This document shows positions 54,083 to 63,547 of a stretch of 64,000 bases of DNA, piece by piece; the stretch's first letter is position 1, and every line of letters begins with the position of its first letter. The notes beneath the pieces are model-generated. The model saw only the letters and a list, made by a program, of their open reading frames with translations. It was not told where the DNA came from and searched no databases. Source of the DNA: Agarophyton chilense (taxonomy: Eukaryota; Rhodophyta; Florideophyceae; Gracilariales; Gracilariaceae). The stretch covers positions 186,001-250,000 of the forward strand of contig JARGXX010000006.1 of assembly GCA_030374765.1 (NCBI GenBank), written 5' to 3'. A program made the translations under genes and the position numbers.

Positions 54083-56671
54083 CTACACAAAGTAGAGGTG
54101 ACCTTTCAACAAACCGTGCGCCATCGGCGCTGCCGGAACTCGAGAGCTACTGGAAGCATGCGAGTTAGTATCAGACATGTCATCGCCCATGTACGCTCGT
54201 CCGCGGAACGCCAACAGATGTGCGTAATAAGCACTGTGCACCATGGAAACGGGGCGGTTACACCTCGCAAATGAGTGAGATAGACGATAAATGTATCCGT
54301 ACAAGGCATCCGGCTGTATCTTATTCTCATCGATAAGTACAGTGTACTTGGATGGTTTGTTCGTGCCTTGAATTCCAGCATGCGAATTCAAGTAAAAGTC
54401 ATAGTACTCCCTGCTCGTTACTCCCGAGTCCACAACAGTTCCAGGTGGGATGTTTCCAGACTTTCCATCAGAATGTTCTCTCCCACCGGGAAAGAACCGT
54501 GCGTGGTGACGCTTTGTAACAATAATGTAGGTGATGTTCGGTCGCATCTTATCTCCGATCTGAACGCACGCTCCGCGAATTGCTTGTAGTTCGCGTTGCA
54601 TGACCTCTTCGAACTGCCCCTCGGATACTCCATCCCGGAACATGATGATCTTTTGTGCATGCACCTTCCTCCCGAAGTTATTGAACCACACTTGGTATAC
54701 TTCTTTGAACATTTCTCCAATCTCAGAGATCATTTCCTGCCGGGCTGCTTGAGTGCGAAGAGAAGAAGAAAATTGCAGACCTTGGCGGTCTCGAGAGCCA
54801 ACTAGTGCAGCAATGCTCGGTCCCCTTCCTCCGGGCATTGGATGAGTAACATCAGCTCCAAGAACAATGTGAGGAATATCAAGAAAGCTGACATCGGGTA
54901 CAGGGGCGCTCTTTCCATAAGCAACAGGAAGACCATTCTGACCGCCAAGTTTCGCATTGATCTTCAGAACAACGTTGTCACAATACATGTCCCGCCCTCT
55001 TGCCCTTGAGCCGCAGTGCTTCGCCAGACAAACTTGGGTAACGATGCCAAGATTGAGATCACCCTCTCTCTTGATCATGTTGTAGACCGTGGAATCCTGT
55101 CTTTCCTTGATGATGATGAGAAGTTGGAGAAATGGTTTTCGCATGTTAAGGGATTTATCTCTCTTGAATTCATCACTGATGCGCTGCATCTCTCGGTCTA
55201 TGTCCCTTTCATCACAGCGGTATAGTTTAGGCAGCGACATTCGAAGTTGAAGTCCAGCTCTTCCCATAGCTGCTTTCAGGTCTTTAGCAAACGACTGGAC
55301 CTCGTCCTTGCCCAACCGAGCCATACTGCAAATGGCCCACGAGAAAATCTGTGCGGGATTCGCAACACCATTCTTTGCTCTCCATTGACCGTTTGAGGGA
55401 GACACATCACCTTTTGCATACCTAATGGTCGGCGGGGGCAAAACGCGAGCCTTCAATCTGATGAGCTTGGGCTCGACCTTAGCGCGGAAATCCTTGCATG
55501 TGGGATGACTATGGTGCTTGATTTCTTGAATCTTTCTCAGTGCATTTTGCCTCCGAATATGAGGTTTGGTGCTGGCAGTCCTCACCATTGTCTGTATTTC
55601 ATCCTGCGATAGGAGTCCGGCTACGCGCTGGTTCGGAACGACAGTAAGAAACTCGATGGGAAGATACGTGTCTCTCTTGGGGTGCGTTTTAACGCATGGA
55701 GAACTTCCGTGCTTGACCCTCATGTTATAAGCATCATGAAAATACTGGCTGACAGAAACTCTGCGGCCTTCAGAGTCAAAAGTGATGCGGTCTGCCCCTC
55801 GCTCTGAGAACCCGTGGACTCTGTACACAATTCCAGTGTGACCAGCTTTCACCTTGAGACCCTTCAGTTTCTGGGCAACGTTCCGTAATGCTCTGGAGTC
55901 ATTACATCGAAGGGCCTGCCCGTCATTGGCATCAAGGATGAGATCCGAGAGAGGTCTTCCCCCCCGGTTCCAAAAGGCTGTAAAAGATTCATCCATGTTG
56001 ACTACCAAACCCATTTCGGAAATGCGAGCACTTTGATAGAAGCCCGTCCACGCACTGCTGGTGATATAACGGCGGCCGAGAGGCACTGCGCCGTTTGAGT
56101 TGTAGAACGAACGACCAACCTGAACATGGCCCACGGCAGCGGCTTGCGCCAGCACGACGTCTAGACAAGATATGTACTCTGATGTAGCAGTTCTATCAAC
56201 GGCTCCAGAGGCTAGATCATCATAGTTGAGGTACTTTGCATGGCTAAGCATGATCTCAACGGTCTCAGACGAGTCTTCTCTGGAGGGTCTCTCCCCTTCC
56301 TTGTTGACCTTCAGCCTAAAGCGAACTTCTAGGGCCTGGCGATTGATTTCCGTAGGTGCATACGCAATGGAGCGTCCGTCGTATGCGAGTCGACAACCCA
56401 ATTCGTCACCGTGTCTCTCCAATAGAAGCTTGAAACAGTTGCGGTTGAACAAAATGGGCTCCGATGCACTCACTTCGCGTCTACTAGTTCTGCCTTTCTC
56501 GGTCTTATCACGAAATAGTTGCACGGAATACTGAGAAGCCTTTAGATGCTTGGGAATACTCATAAGAACAAAGTTGGCCTCGATGTTTATGGGCCTGCCT
56601 ACTTTGCCATAGGCAGGTCTGCGCATGGGCTTATCGCGAAAGTTTGGCACCCTGGAGCTGGAACTGCTCAT
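54083..56671 (-). CDS. Argonaute (AGO clade) with complete slicer site
   Basis: An 862-residue AGO protein, the small-RNA-guided effector of RNA silencing. Order: N domain (about 25-150), linker 1, PAZ (about 260-365, with LPIEFLTVVPNQRVAGLL at its end), MID (about 400-560) and PIWI (about 580-840). The PIWI active site is whole: D607 in VLGADVTHP, E646 in AARQEM, D680 in FRDGVSEGQ and H818 in AYYAHLLAF, so target cutting should be possible. DSGVTSREYYDFYLNSHAGI and TVLIDEN are AGO-clade marks. It is shorter than most plant AGOs because the Gly/Arg-rich N-terminal tail is missing; it starts directly with MSSSSSRVPNFRDKP. The C-terminus is LYFV instead of the usual YFA/YFC. It is intronless. 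Confidence 0.96.
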   Translation of the reverse strand: MSSSSSRVPNFRDKPMRRPAYGKVGRPINIEANFVLMSIPKHLKASQYSVQLFRDKTEKGRTSRREVSASEPILFNRNCFKLLLERHGDELGCRLAYDGRSIAYAPTEINRQALEVRFRLKVNKEGERPSREDSSETVEIMLSHAKYLNYDDLASGAVDRTATSEYISCLDVVLAQAAAVGHVQVGRSFYNSNGAVPLGRRYITSSAWTGFYQSARISEMGLVVNMDESFTAFWNRGGRPLSDLILDANDGQALRCNDSRALRNVAQKLKGLKVKAGHTGIVYRVHGFSERGADRITFDSEGRRVSVSQYFHDAYNMRVKHGSSPCVKTHPKRDTYLPIEFLTVVPNQRVAGLLSQDEIQTMVRTASTKPHIRRQNALRKIQEIKHHSHPTCKDFRAKVEPKLIRLKARVLPPPTIRYAKGDVSPSNGQWRAKNGVANPAQIFSWAICSMARLGKDEVQSFAKDLKAAMGRAGLQLRMSLPKLYRCDERDIDREMQRISDEFKRDKSLNMRKPFLQLLIIIKERQDSTVYNMIKREGDLNLGIVTQVCLAKHCGSRARGRDMYCDNVVLKINAKLGGQNGLPVAYGKSAPVPDVSFLDIPHIVLGADVTHPMPGGRGPSIAALVGSRDRQGLQFSSSLRTQAARQEMISEIGEMFKEVYQVWFNNFGRKVHAQKIIMFRDGVSEGQFEEVMQRELQAIRGACVQIGDKMRPNITYIIVTKRHHARFFPGGREHSDGKSGNIPPGTVVDSGVTSREYYDFYLNSHAGIQGTNKPSKYTVLIDENKIQPDALYGYIYRLSHSFARCNRPVSMVHSAYYAHLLAFRGRAYMGDDMSDTNSHASSSSRVPAAPMAHGLLKGHLYFV

Positions 56672-58411
56672 TGTGCAATATCTACAACCGGGAGGGTTGA
56701 GTGCGAAAGGAGTAAGGTTTGGACTTTGGGAGGGGAGTAGACGTACAAGTCGGCCGTACTAAGAACTAACAGCTCCGAAGGGGCTATGAAGTGGAGGCAT
56801 GTTAAAAGGGAGGGAATACACTATCTACGAAGGGTAGATTGCTAGCAATTGCTACCTACATCTGACGGGAGCTGCACGAACGGGTGCGACAGTCGCATAG
56901 CGCACGTGTTCCAACTTCGAGACTCAGAGGTTCGATTGGCGCATACCCCAAAATATATAAAAAAACTGAACAAAAGTTGGTGCTTTTTGCTTTTTCAGGT
57001 GGCACTGTGCCAGCATTCGTTGGGAAATTGGTCACCTCGCAACGTTCGTACAAGGGTTACCAAAAGGCTAACCAACCCACTTGATTTAGATTCCACCAGG
57101 GAGAGCGACACAAAACCATGCAAACCATGTGTCCAACACTGTCCTATAACCTACCACTCTACTAGATCTACACGACAGATTGTCAGACAGCAGAACATTG
57201 TGAGTCAGTGCATCTCAGGAACCGTAAGAGCAAGACTACCAGCGTGCTTCAATATCAAAATTTTCTATATTATAGCAATTTGGATGGGTTTGGCAACCAT
57301 ACCAGGCCCAAAATATCTAGTTATTGTACCCAACTTTTAGACACAGCTCTATTTCCAGCTCTACACCTACACTGTGCAAAAATAGAGCTGGAAATAGAGC
57401 TAAACGTGACAAAAAATAACTGACATTATCCGGTACTGTAACCAATCAGACAGGAGCGGCTATATCTCATCTCCAATAGAGATGTGTTTGCGAAGGGTAG
57501 AGGGCTCTAGCGCTTGGCTGATATTGTTGCAACTATTTCAATAATTCAGCGCTACATTTAAGCGATTGGTAGTTTGCTCGAACCATGGTAAGGTAGGGGT
57601 AAGGAATTTAACGGTTTCCGCTAAACGTTCATAGCTTTATCTTGAACGATTTCTTTCTTTCTTGCGCTACTGTGACGGTTTGTCTTTCGGATTCAATGGG
57701 TAGCTGAGACTGGGAAGCCTGCTGTTGCCAAGAATCCCACAGCTGCTGCATGATCCATTAGCTACCCAAGTACAACCTGCACTTAAAATTCCTTCTTTCG
57801 CCAGTATTTTGCCGAGGACAACAAATGTAAGCCCAATATTCCATAATTAATTCTCATCCTCCACCACGGTGACCCTCTAGCTGCGGAAGCTTCACATCTT
57901 CGAAATCTCTGCATGCTACCATCCGTTGCGGACTACCCTACCTATCACCATGATATCGTGCCCTCGTGCTCTGATGCATTAAAGAATGTCGCATGGCAGT
58001 GTACAGTACTGTACTGTAACGCACGCCCACGATATGATCGCCGATACATTCAAAACGGTTCAAATGCCTTTGTCGCACTGAAAACGAACCCAACCGCATC
58101 GCTGCCTTGCAACAATTTCGACCTGCGTGAAGTGCAGACATCAACCGAATTGTTGAAACATACACTCTACGGTTTCAGCAATGACTTTAACGAGTCATGT
58201 CAGCGTTTTGATCCTCCAGTCCCGCCTCGTTAGTAGCTGTGCGTAAGCTGCGCTTCTTCATTGCTGCCGCGTGCCTGACAGCAATCATTCTCAATTCAAA
58301 GCAAATCACGAACCCTCCGCAACACCCTTTATCAGAACGTCATCCCGCGATTTCTGTGCGTCCAAACTTCTGCTCATCTGCCATCTGCGTTGTGTAGTCA
58401 CCCGCACCATC
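56672..58411. other. Intergenic stretch with one perfect hairpin
   Basis: Promoter side of both Argonaute (minus) and the Cys-rich protein (plus). Open stretches at 56.85-57.35 and 57.9-58.2 kb show no motif. The only structure noted is the 19-bp inverted repeat at 57345-57401. Confidence 0.45.
57345..57401. repeat. Perfect 19-bp inverted repeat with 19-nt loop
   Basis: Arms AGCTCTATTTCCAGCTCTA (57345-57363) and TAGAGCTGGAAATAGAGCT (57383-57401). As RNA it would form a perfect 19-bp stem. Each arm itself contains AGCTCTA and CAGCTCTA, a short internal repeat. Confidence 0.85.
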
Positions 58412-59296
58412 ATGAAGCCGTCCATCTTCACAGCCGTTCTCTTCGCGTCGTTTGTTTCGCTCAGTTTCGCGAGCTACGTGTTTCCTGGCCGCATTGCTCC
58501 AGGTCCACCATTCCCCATAACCTGCGCTGTCGTTCGTTGCGCAAGCGGTACACAATGTATTGAGACGAAGAAAGGACCGCAATGTGTGCCATTCGTGCCA
58601 CCACAGCCCGCCTCTTGTGCCGTCATTCTGTGCTTCGAAGGCACAAAATGCGTCGAGTCTCCCGAAGGTGCCAAATGTGTTCCATTCAATGAACCACTGC
58701 CTCATCCGGAACCTCCAACCGACCCTGATGTCCCATCTGACTGTTCGAAGCTTGAGTGTGCCAGTGATCAGTTCTGTATTGAGACGCCTTCCGGACCGCA
58801 ATGCACCCCGGATACTGGCTGCGCTGCTGTGACTTGTGCGATAGGTACGCGCTGTATCGTTACTCCTGATGGCCCAACATGTGAACCGATTGATCCGCCA
58901 TCTCCTGATACGTGCGCTTGTATCCAGATTTTCGATCCGGTTTGCTGTAAATATGCCAACGGAGACGTGAGGACTGCTGGAAATAGTTGTGAATGCTCTG
59001 GATGTAACTCGCGGAACGAAGTGCTTTATAGTGGAGCGTGTCGCCCAACCTCCTGTGCTGCCGTGGATTGTGCGCCTGGTTTTGTCTGTGTTGTGAAGGA
59101 TAGTGTCGCTCAGTGTGTCAAAAGTGTCGATTCCTGTGTCTGTCCACTGCTCTTCGATCCTGTCTGTTGCCGAAGCGCTTCCGGAATCGCCACGAAGAGC
59201 AACTCTTGCTTCTGTGGTTGTGAACCTTCTGGCAGCGTTCTTTTCAAGGGCAAATGTCCTTCCTTCAGCTCTGGGAAGAGTCTTAACAAATCTTAA
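58412..59296 (+). CDS. Cys-rich secreted modular protein
   Basis: A 294-residue secreted protein. The signal peptide is residues 1-20 (IFTAVLFASFVSLSFA). Two kinds of Cys modules alternate. Module 1, five copies (starting near 38, 69, 111, 137, 215), follows C-x-x-V/L-x-C-x-x-G/D-x-x-C-I/V with a closing GPxC-type cysteine. Module 2, two copies (168-210 and 242-282), has C-x-C-x(5)-DPVCC, an NSC-x-C-x-GC core and a final C; it resembles a modified Kazal inhibitor domain in which DPVCG has become DPVCC. Pro-rich spacers link them. A protease-inhibitor or extracellular-matrix role is inferred. ATG 58412 directly precedes the signal peptide. The gene is intronless and has no partner. Confidence 0.82.
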   Translation: MKPSIFTAVLFASFVSLSFASYVFPGRIAPGPPFPITCAVVRCASGTQCIETKKGPQCVPFVPPQPASCAVILCFEGTKCVESPEGAKCVPFNEPLPHPEPPTDPDVPSDCSKLECASDQFCIETPSGPQCTPDTGCAAVTCAIGTRCIVTPDGPTCEPIDPPSPDTCACIQIFDPVCCKYANGDVRTAGNSCECSGCNSRNEVLYSGACRPTSCAAVDCAPGFVCVVKDSVAQCVKSVDSCVCPLLFDPVCCRSASGIATKSNSCFCGCEPSGSVLFKGKCPSFSSGKSLNKS

Positions 59297-60191
59297 ACCG
59301 GATAATCTAAGAAACTATACTGCGCTCATATGTTTAAAGTTCCCCTTGTCTACCAGGTAAACGAGGGAGCGGTGTTTCGCACTCGATCGCCAGATTCAGT
59401 GTGAGAATTGCAATCCCTGAAAAATTCCGATAGTAAACAGAGTTGTTTACTGCTTTGACCCTTGACGTAGTTTGAGCATCCAATATACACGATGACGCGT
59501 AGAAAAGAGCATCATATTCGTATCTTGCTCGTCATTAGTGACTTTTGGAGTGATGGAAGGAGTGAGATATTTTCGTTGCCGATGCAAAGCGCTTGCGATT
59601 CGGAGATGCTTCGTTTTCAGGTGTAATTGGCTCGTGTTTATGTCATTGTTCAGAGTTTGATTTGTTTTTGCCCCGTCACAGAGGTGTGATTCGACTAGAT
59701 TTCTATTTGATGGTACTGCGGTATGGCAACCAGCTGCTGCTCATCTCATCAAAATTGTACATGTGTATGAAATTACAATAGATAGACTTTTTCCAAGCGA
59801 CATCCCGACATTTACTGTATCATTTCTTTAGTCTTCCCGTCCGCTCAGTCCCGCGGGCCGAGGTCACTTTGAAGGGATATATATCTTGAAAATAATCTTG
59901 TTTGAGAAAGAGCTTCTCCTTGATCAAATAACATAATATCGTTCGTGCTTAGAAGTTGCCATCACAAGCGACAAAATTGTTTTTCGTGCTTTGTTTTCAC
60001 CAGCAAGAGAACATAGAACAGGGTGTTTGTGTAGTGCTTTTAGAGACGAATGTTTAGGCCAATCAAGGGGATTTCTCATGATAAACTGGAGCTTGAATGA
60101 AGCTGGACAGGGGCGTTCAGAATCTTACCCGTCAAAACCAAAAAATTGTATATATACTAAACAATCTAGCTCCCGTAGCACCACAGGCAAC
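59297..60191. other. Intergenic stretch before the tRNA
   Basis: No gene supported; it holds the 3' end of the Cys-rich protein transcript and the 5' flank of the tRNA. Confidence 0.5.
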
Positions 60192-60275
60192 GTTCGTGTC
60201 GTATAATGGTTAAGATCAGCCGATGTATATCTCGCTGTCACCGAGGGGATCCGGGTTCAATTCCCGGCACGAGCT
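60192..60275 (+). tRNA. tRNA-Asp (GTC) with a 12-nt insertion in the D-loop
   Basis: Acceptor stem GTTCGTG/CACGAGC (7 pairs, one G-U), D-stem GTAT/GTAT, anticodon stem TCTCG/CGAGG around loop CTGTCAC (anticodon GTC), four-base variable loop GGAT, T-arm CCGGG-TTCAATT-CCCGG. Without 60213-60224 (AGATCAGCCGAT) the gene is 72 nt with exactly the eukaryotic tRNA-Asp layout, including AATGGTTA in the D-loop and the GTAT/GTAT stem seen in human tRNA-Asp. The insertion sits directly before the 3' half of the D-stem, an ectopic intron position. A pol III terminator follows 13 nt downstream. Odd points: the discriminator base is T, where eukaryotic tRNA-Asp has G, and the first pair is G-C. A decayed copy is therefore possible. 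Confidence 0.75.
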
Positions 60276-60287
60276 AAGCCGCTACCA

Positions 60288-60292
60288 TTTTT
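60288..60292 (+). terminator. RNA polymerase III terminator of the tRNA-Asp
   Basis: Run of five T, 13 nt after the tRNA 3' end. Confidence 0.6.
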
Positions 60293-62638
60293 GCATGTTT
60301 GTACTTCCTCGTCGTGCGTCTCGCTAGCTCACGTACCTCGAGGAAGCCTGCAACATATCGTTTTATTCAGCGACACAACGTTAAAGCTGCTCACTCTGGA
60401 AGGTAGTGGGAGCGATGAGAGTCCCCGTGCCCTTACATATTTTCGTCACTAACGTCAGCCCTGCAATCCAGACGTATCTCCCTTCTGCAGCAAAACGAGC
60501 GACTGGAGCGGGCAGCAAAGCCGAAAAAATCGAGCATCGCAAGTACGAAAGGCATTTCGACACGGATATCATCCAGTTCGTCTCTCTAGTCCCTGTAGTC
60601 CCTTAGTCCCGTAGTCCCTGTAGCATTCAACACACACGGAGACACGGGTTATAACAAGGCTACCACCAATGTATTCATGCATTCCCGTGCCGAATTCTTC
60701 TGTACTCTTGAGGGGTCGAACCCATCCATGGAGTACAGATCTGTCATGTTGGGCCTCTAAAAAGTACCGTCTTGCAGTACATTGCCGCGGCCAGGAGCCT
60801 TTCGAGCCCCCAAAACGGCCTGGCGTGACGACTTACGGCCCGTAATAACTTATGCATAAAAGCCGTCATCAGCAGATATTACGATGGCAGCCAAGTTTTC
60901 TGTTGTTATGCTGAATATCGTGATGTTACTAGAATCCCTACTCCGACAAGCGTAACAATTACATCAGTCATGCAGGTGTGCACGACAATGCTTTAGATCT
61001 ATTTGAGTCCTCGCGCGCTCTTGGATCCTCCAGCACTGTGTGGATTCTCTGCCGACGCAAACCTTCCTCAGAACCAACACTGCTTTGACGTTTAGATCTT
61101 GATTCAGGTTTCGAAAACTACTACATACAACTGCAAATGACAGGGCGGGTTTTTTTTGAACACGTTTTCAGCGTAGTACCCACTCTAGCAACTTCAACTG
61201 TAGTAACTTTTTGGTATCTACAATCGTCCATAGAGGTTAGTGGACCTTCTATTGCACCAACAAAAAAAAGAATGGGACGGTACGAGAATGCTCAACTTAT
61301 GAATTTAACAAAGACATCAAATTCAGGGTCTATCTCCAGCCCCGTGAATGTATGAAGGATTCTTGAGACAACTATGGTGATGTCGTTCATAGCAGCATGT
61401 CATTGAACATTTAACTTTCAAAGTAAAACCTGAACCCAAAGCATATGATTCAATGTAAACCGGAAGTGTTTGCACAGATGATTTCCAGAAATCTTGCAGT
61501 GAAAGGTCGATTTTCCTTTCGGGACAAAGAAAGACATACGGAAGTAATCCATAATCCGCACTTTCCGAGATCCTTGCGTTAGCCGGTATTCGTGACTACA
61601 TTTCTTCCTATACCGCTTTGTCAATAGTCACAATTTCGCTTCTACAAGTAGTCACAAGCCTCCACAAACTGTATAGCAAAATTGTCAGTCCTGGTAGAAA
61701 AACCTGCGAAGTAGGGAAAATATTCCGTCACACATGCGATCCTTTCCTTGCATTCGGGTTGCCTTTGATGAAAAGGTATTCTCGCAGACATTCTGTGTAC
61801 AGAAGGAACCTGGCGAATGGCCAGTATCGCTAAATTTGATTCCTCAATCTAGCAACCTACAAGGCTAACAGTCCTCGTGACTATTTGCGAGGTATGCGGG
61901 AGGATGATCTGCGTTGGCCCGATCCTGCAACATACATGAGATGAGATTCACTCATGACAGGATGGAAATGAGAGTATCCGTAATAATTCAGCATATTGAT
62001 TTCTCCCCCACCTTCACGAAGTGAAACTCATGTTGTAATAGCTGTCTCTGGTTTAAGGATCTGTCTGTTTAAGGAATTGGTACGCCGATGGATCTGCAAC
62101 GAAGCACAAGAAGGACATCGTCGACTTCGAAGTCGCTGTGTATGTAGCTCATAGCCATAGCGAAACCTTGTGGTATTTCGTGTGCTCTTCATGTGCGAAT
62201 GACCTCACGAGGTTTTTTCAAGATGTGTATCGCTCAGCCATGAAACCAAAGGGAGGTGTTACAATTAATCGCTTTCAAAATGAAACAAACTGAGTTCGCG
62301 TCCATAAAATTGAAGGGATTCCGTTTCAATCCTTGTGCATTAGTATTGAATAATGCACATTTCACGTAAAGCAAGGTACGAAGATTGTTGGCGAGAAGGG
62401 CACGAAGTTTTCTAGCTAGGGATGCCCTCTTAAGTCCTTCATTACCTCTATCCGCATGTGTAGTCAAGGGCAATGCGCTCGTTTGGTCACGCATTTTCGA
62501 TCACTGGGAACAAATAAATGAGAGAAATTGCCCGACTTCTTAGGTGCCGATTAAGAATGGTTGAAGCAAACCCTCTACCAACGGTACCCTCCATCAAGAG
62601 AGTTGAGTGCTAAACTCAAGTTTTTGATCTTTCGGAGC
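60293..62638. other. Gene-poor stretch between the tRNA and the rhodanese gene
   Basis: No gene supported. A short tandem TAGTCCC(T/G) repeat lies at 60587-60623. An 86-codon ATG-led minus frame at 62234-62494 has no motif and is probably chance. Confidence 0.45.
60587..60623. repeat. Short tandem repeat TAGTCCCTG, four units
   Basis: Four slightly varied units of 8-10 bp (TAGTCCCTG, TAGTCCCT, TAGTCCCG, TAGTCCCTG). Confidence 0.9.
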
Positions 62639-63547
62639 ATGCCGATCTCCCTTTTTTATCACTACTGCGAGCTCGAGAATCCATCTTCCATTGCTCGCGA
62701 TGTGATATCATTCGGTAATGAGCGCAAACTAGCTGGAAGAATCCGAATAAGCACAGAGGGGATTAATGGCACATTTGGAGGCGCTGAGGTTGATGTACGA
62801 GCCTTTCACAGTCTTATTGTAAAGCTTCTCAACAATGCTAGCATTGACTTTAAGGTTTCAAACGGCAGCGCCTCAAATTTCCCTGAAGGATGGAGGGTTC
62901 GTATCTGCACAGAACTGGTGACCATGGGCATTTCGCCCGAAAAGGCTTCATGGAAACAGGCGGCGCCGCATCTATCACCCGAGCAGTTTCGTGATGAAGT
63001 TCTGAACCAACCTGAGAGACCGAACCTCGTCATCGTTGACGTTCGTAATCAGTATGAATCAGAAATTGGTCGATTCAAAAGTGCAATACTACCGCCTATA
63101 CGACAATTTTCCGACTTCCCTCGCTATGTTCTTGAAAACAAACATTTGTTTCGAGGACAACGCGTCCTAATGTATTGCACCGGCGGCATTCGATGCGAAC
63201 GAGCATCAGCGTTTCTCTCCAGCTCTGGAGTGACTGGGTCTATTGCACAATTACGCGGCGGTATCGACCGTTTTTTGCACCGCTTTCCTGATGGAGGTGG
63301 CGTGTTTGAAGGCAAGAACCTGGTGTTTGATACGAGAATGGTGCAACCAATGTGCAATCCAAAAATTGTCGGTCGTTGTGTTGTTTGTCATTCGGAATGG
63401 GATGACTACTCGAATAACGTGAGATGCGTTTATTGCAGGTCAAGAATTCTCATTTGCACGAATCAGTCTTGCTTGTATTTGCTTACAAAAAACAACGACG
63501 GTCTGTGTGCTGGTTGCTACCGTAAGGAAAAAAGTGGTCGCTCGTGA
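62639..63547 (+). CDS. Rhodanese-domain protein, TrhO/TSTD2 (UPF0176) family
   Basis: A 302-residue protein of the family whose bacterial member TrhO makes 5-hydroxyuridine at position 34 of tRNAs; the animal member is TSTD2. The N-terminal acylphosphatase-like domain contains GRIRISTEGINGTFGG (33-48). The rhodanese domain follows (about 115-215), with VIVDVRNQYESEIGRF (131-146) and the active-site loop YCTGGIRCE (179-187), C180 being the likely catalytic cysteine. A Cys-rich tail (CVVC 247-250, CVYC 263-266, C273, C278, C290, C293) should bind zinc. I chose ATG 62639: the frame is open further upstream but only to a TTG, and homology starts here. It stands alone. Confidence 0.92.
   Translation: MPISLFYHYCELENPSSIARDVISFGNERKLAGRIRISTEGINGTFGGAEVDVRAFHSLIVKLLNNASIDFKVSNGSASNFPEGWRVRICTELVTMGISPEKASWKQAAPHLSPEQFRDEVLNQPERPNLVIVDVRNQYESEIGRFKSAILPPIRQFSDFPRYVLENKHLFRGQRVLMYCTGGIRCERASAFLSSSGVTGSIAQLRGGIDRFLHRFPDGGGVFEGKNLVFDTRMVQPMCNPKIVGRCVVCHSEWDDYSNNVRCVYCRSRILICTNQSCLYLLTKNNDGLCAGCYRKEKSGRS

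Noticed and set aside
60690-60760. Possible minus-strand tRNA from a box-B-like GGGTTCGACCCC
   Set aside because: The T-stem does not pair and there is no box A or acceptor stem at the right distance.
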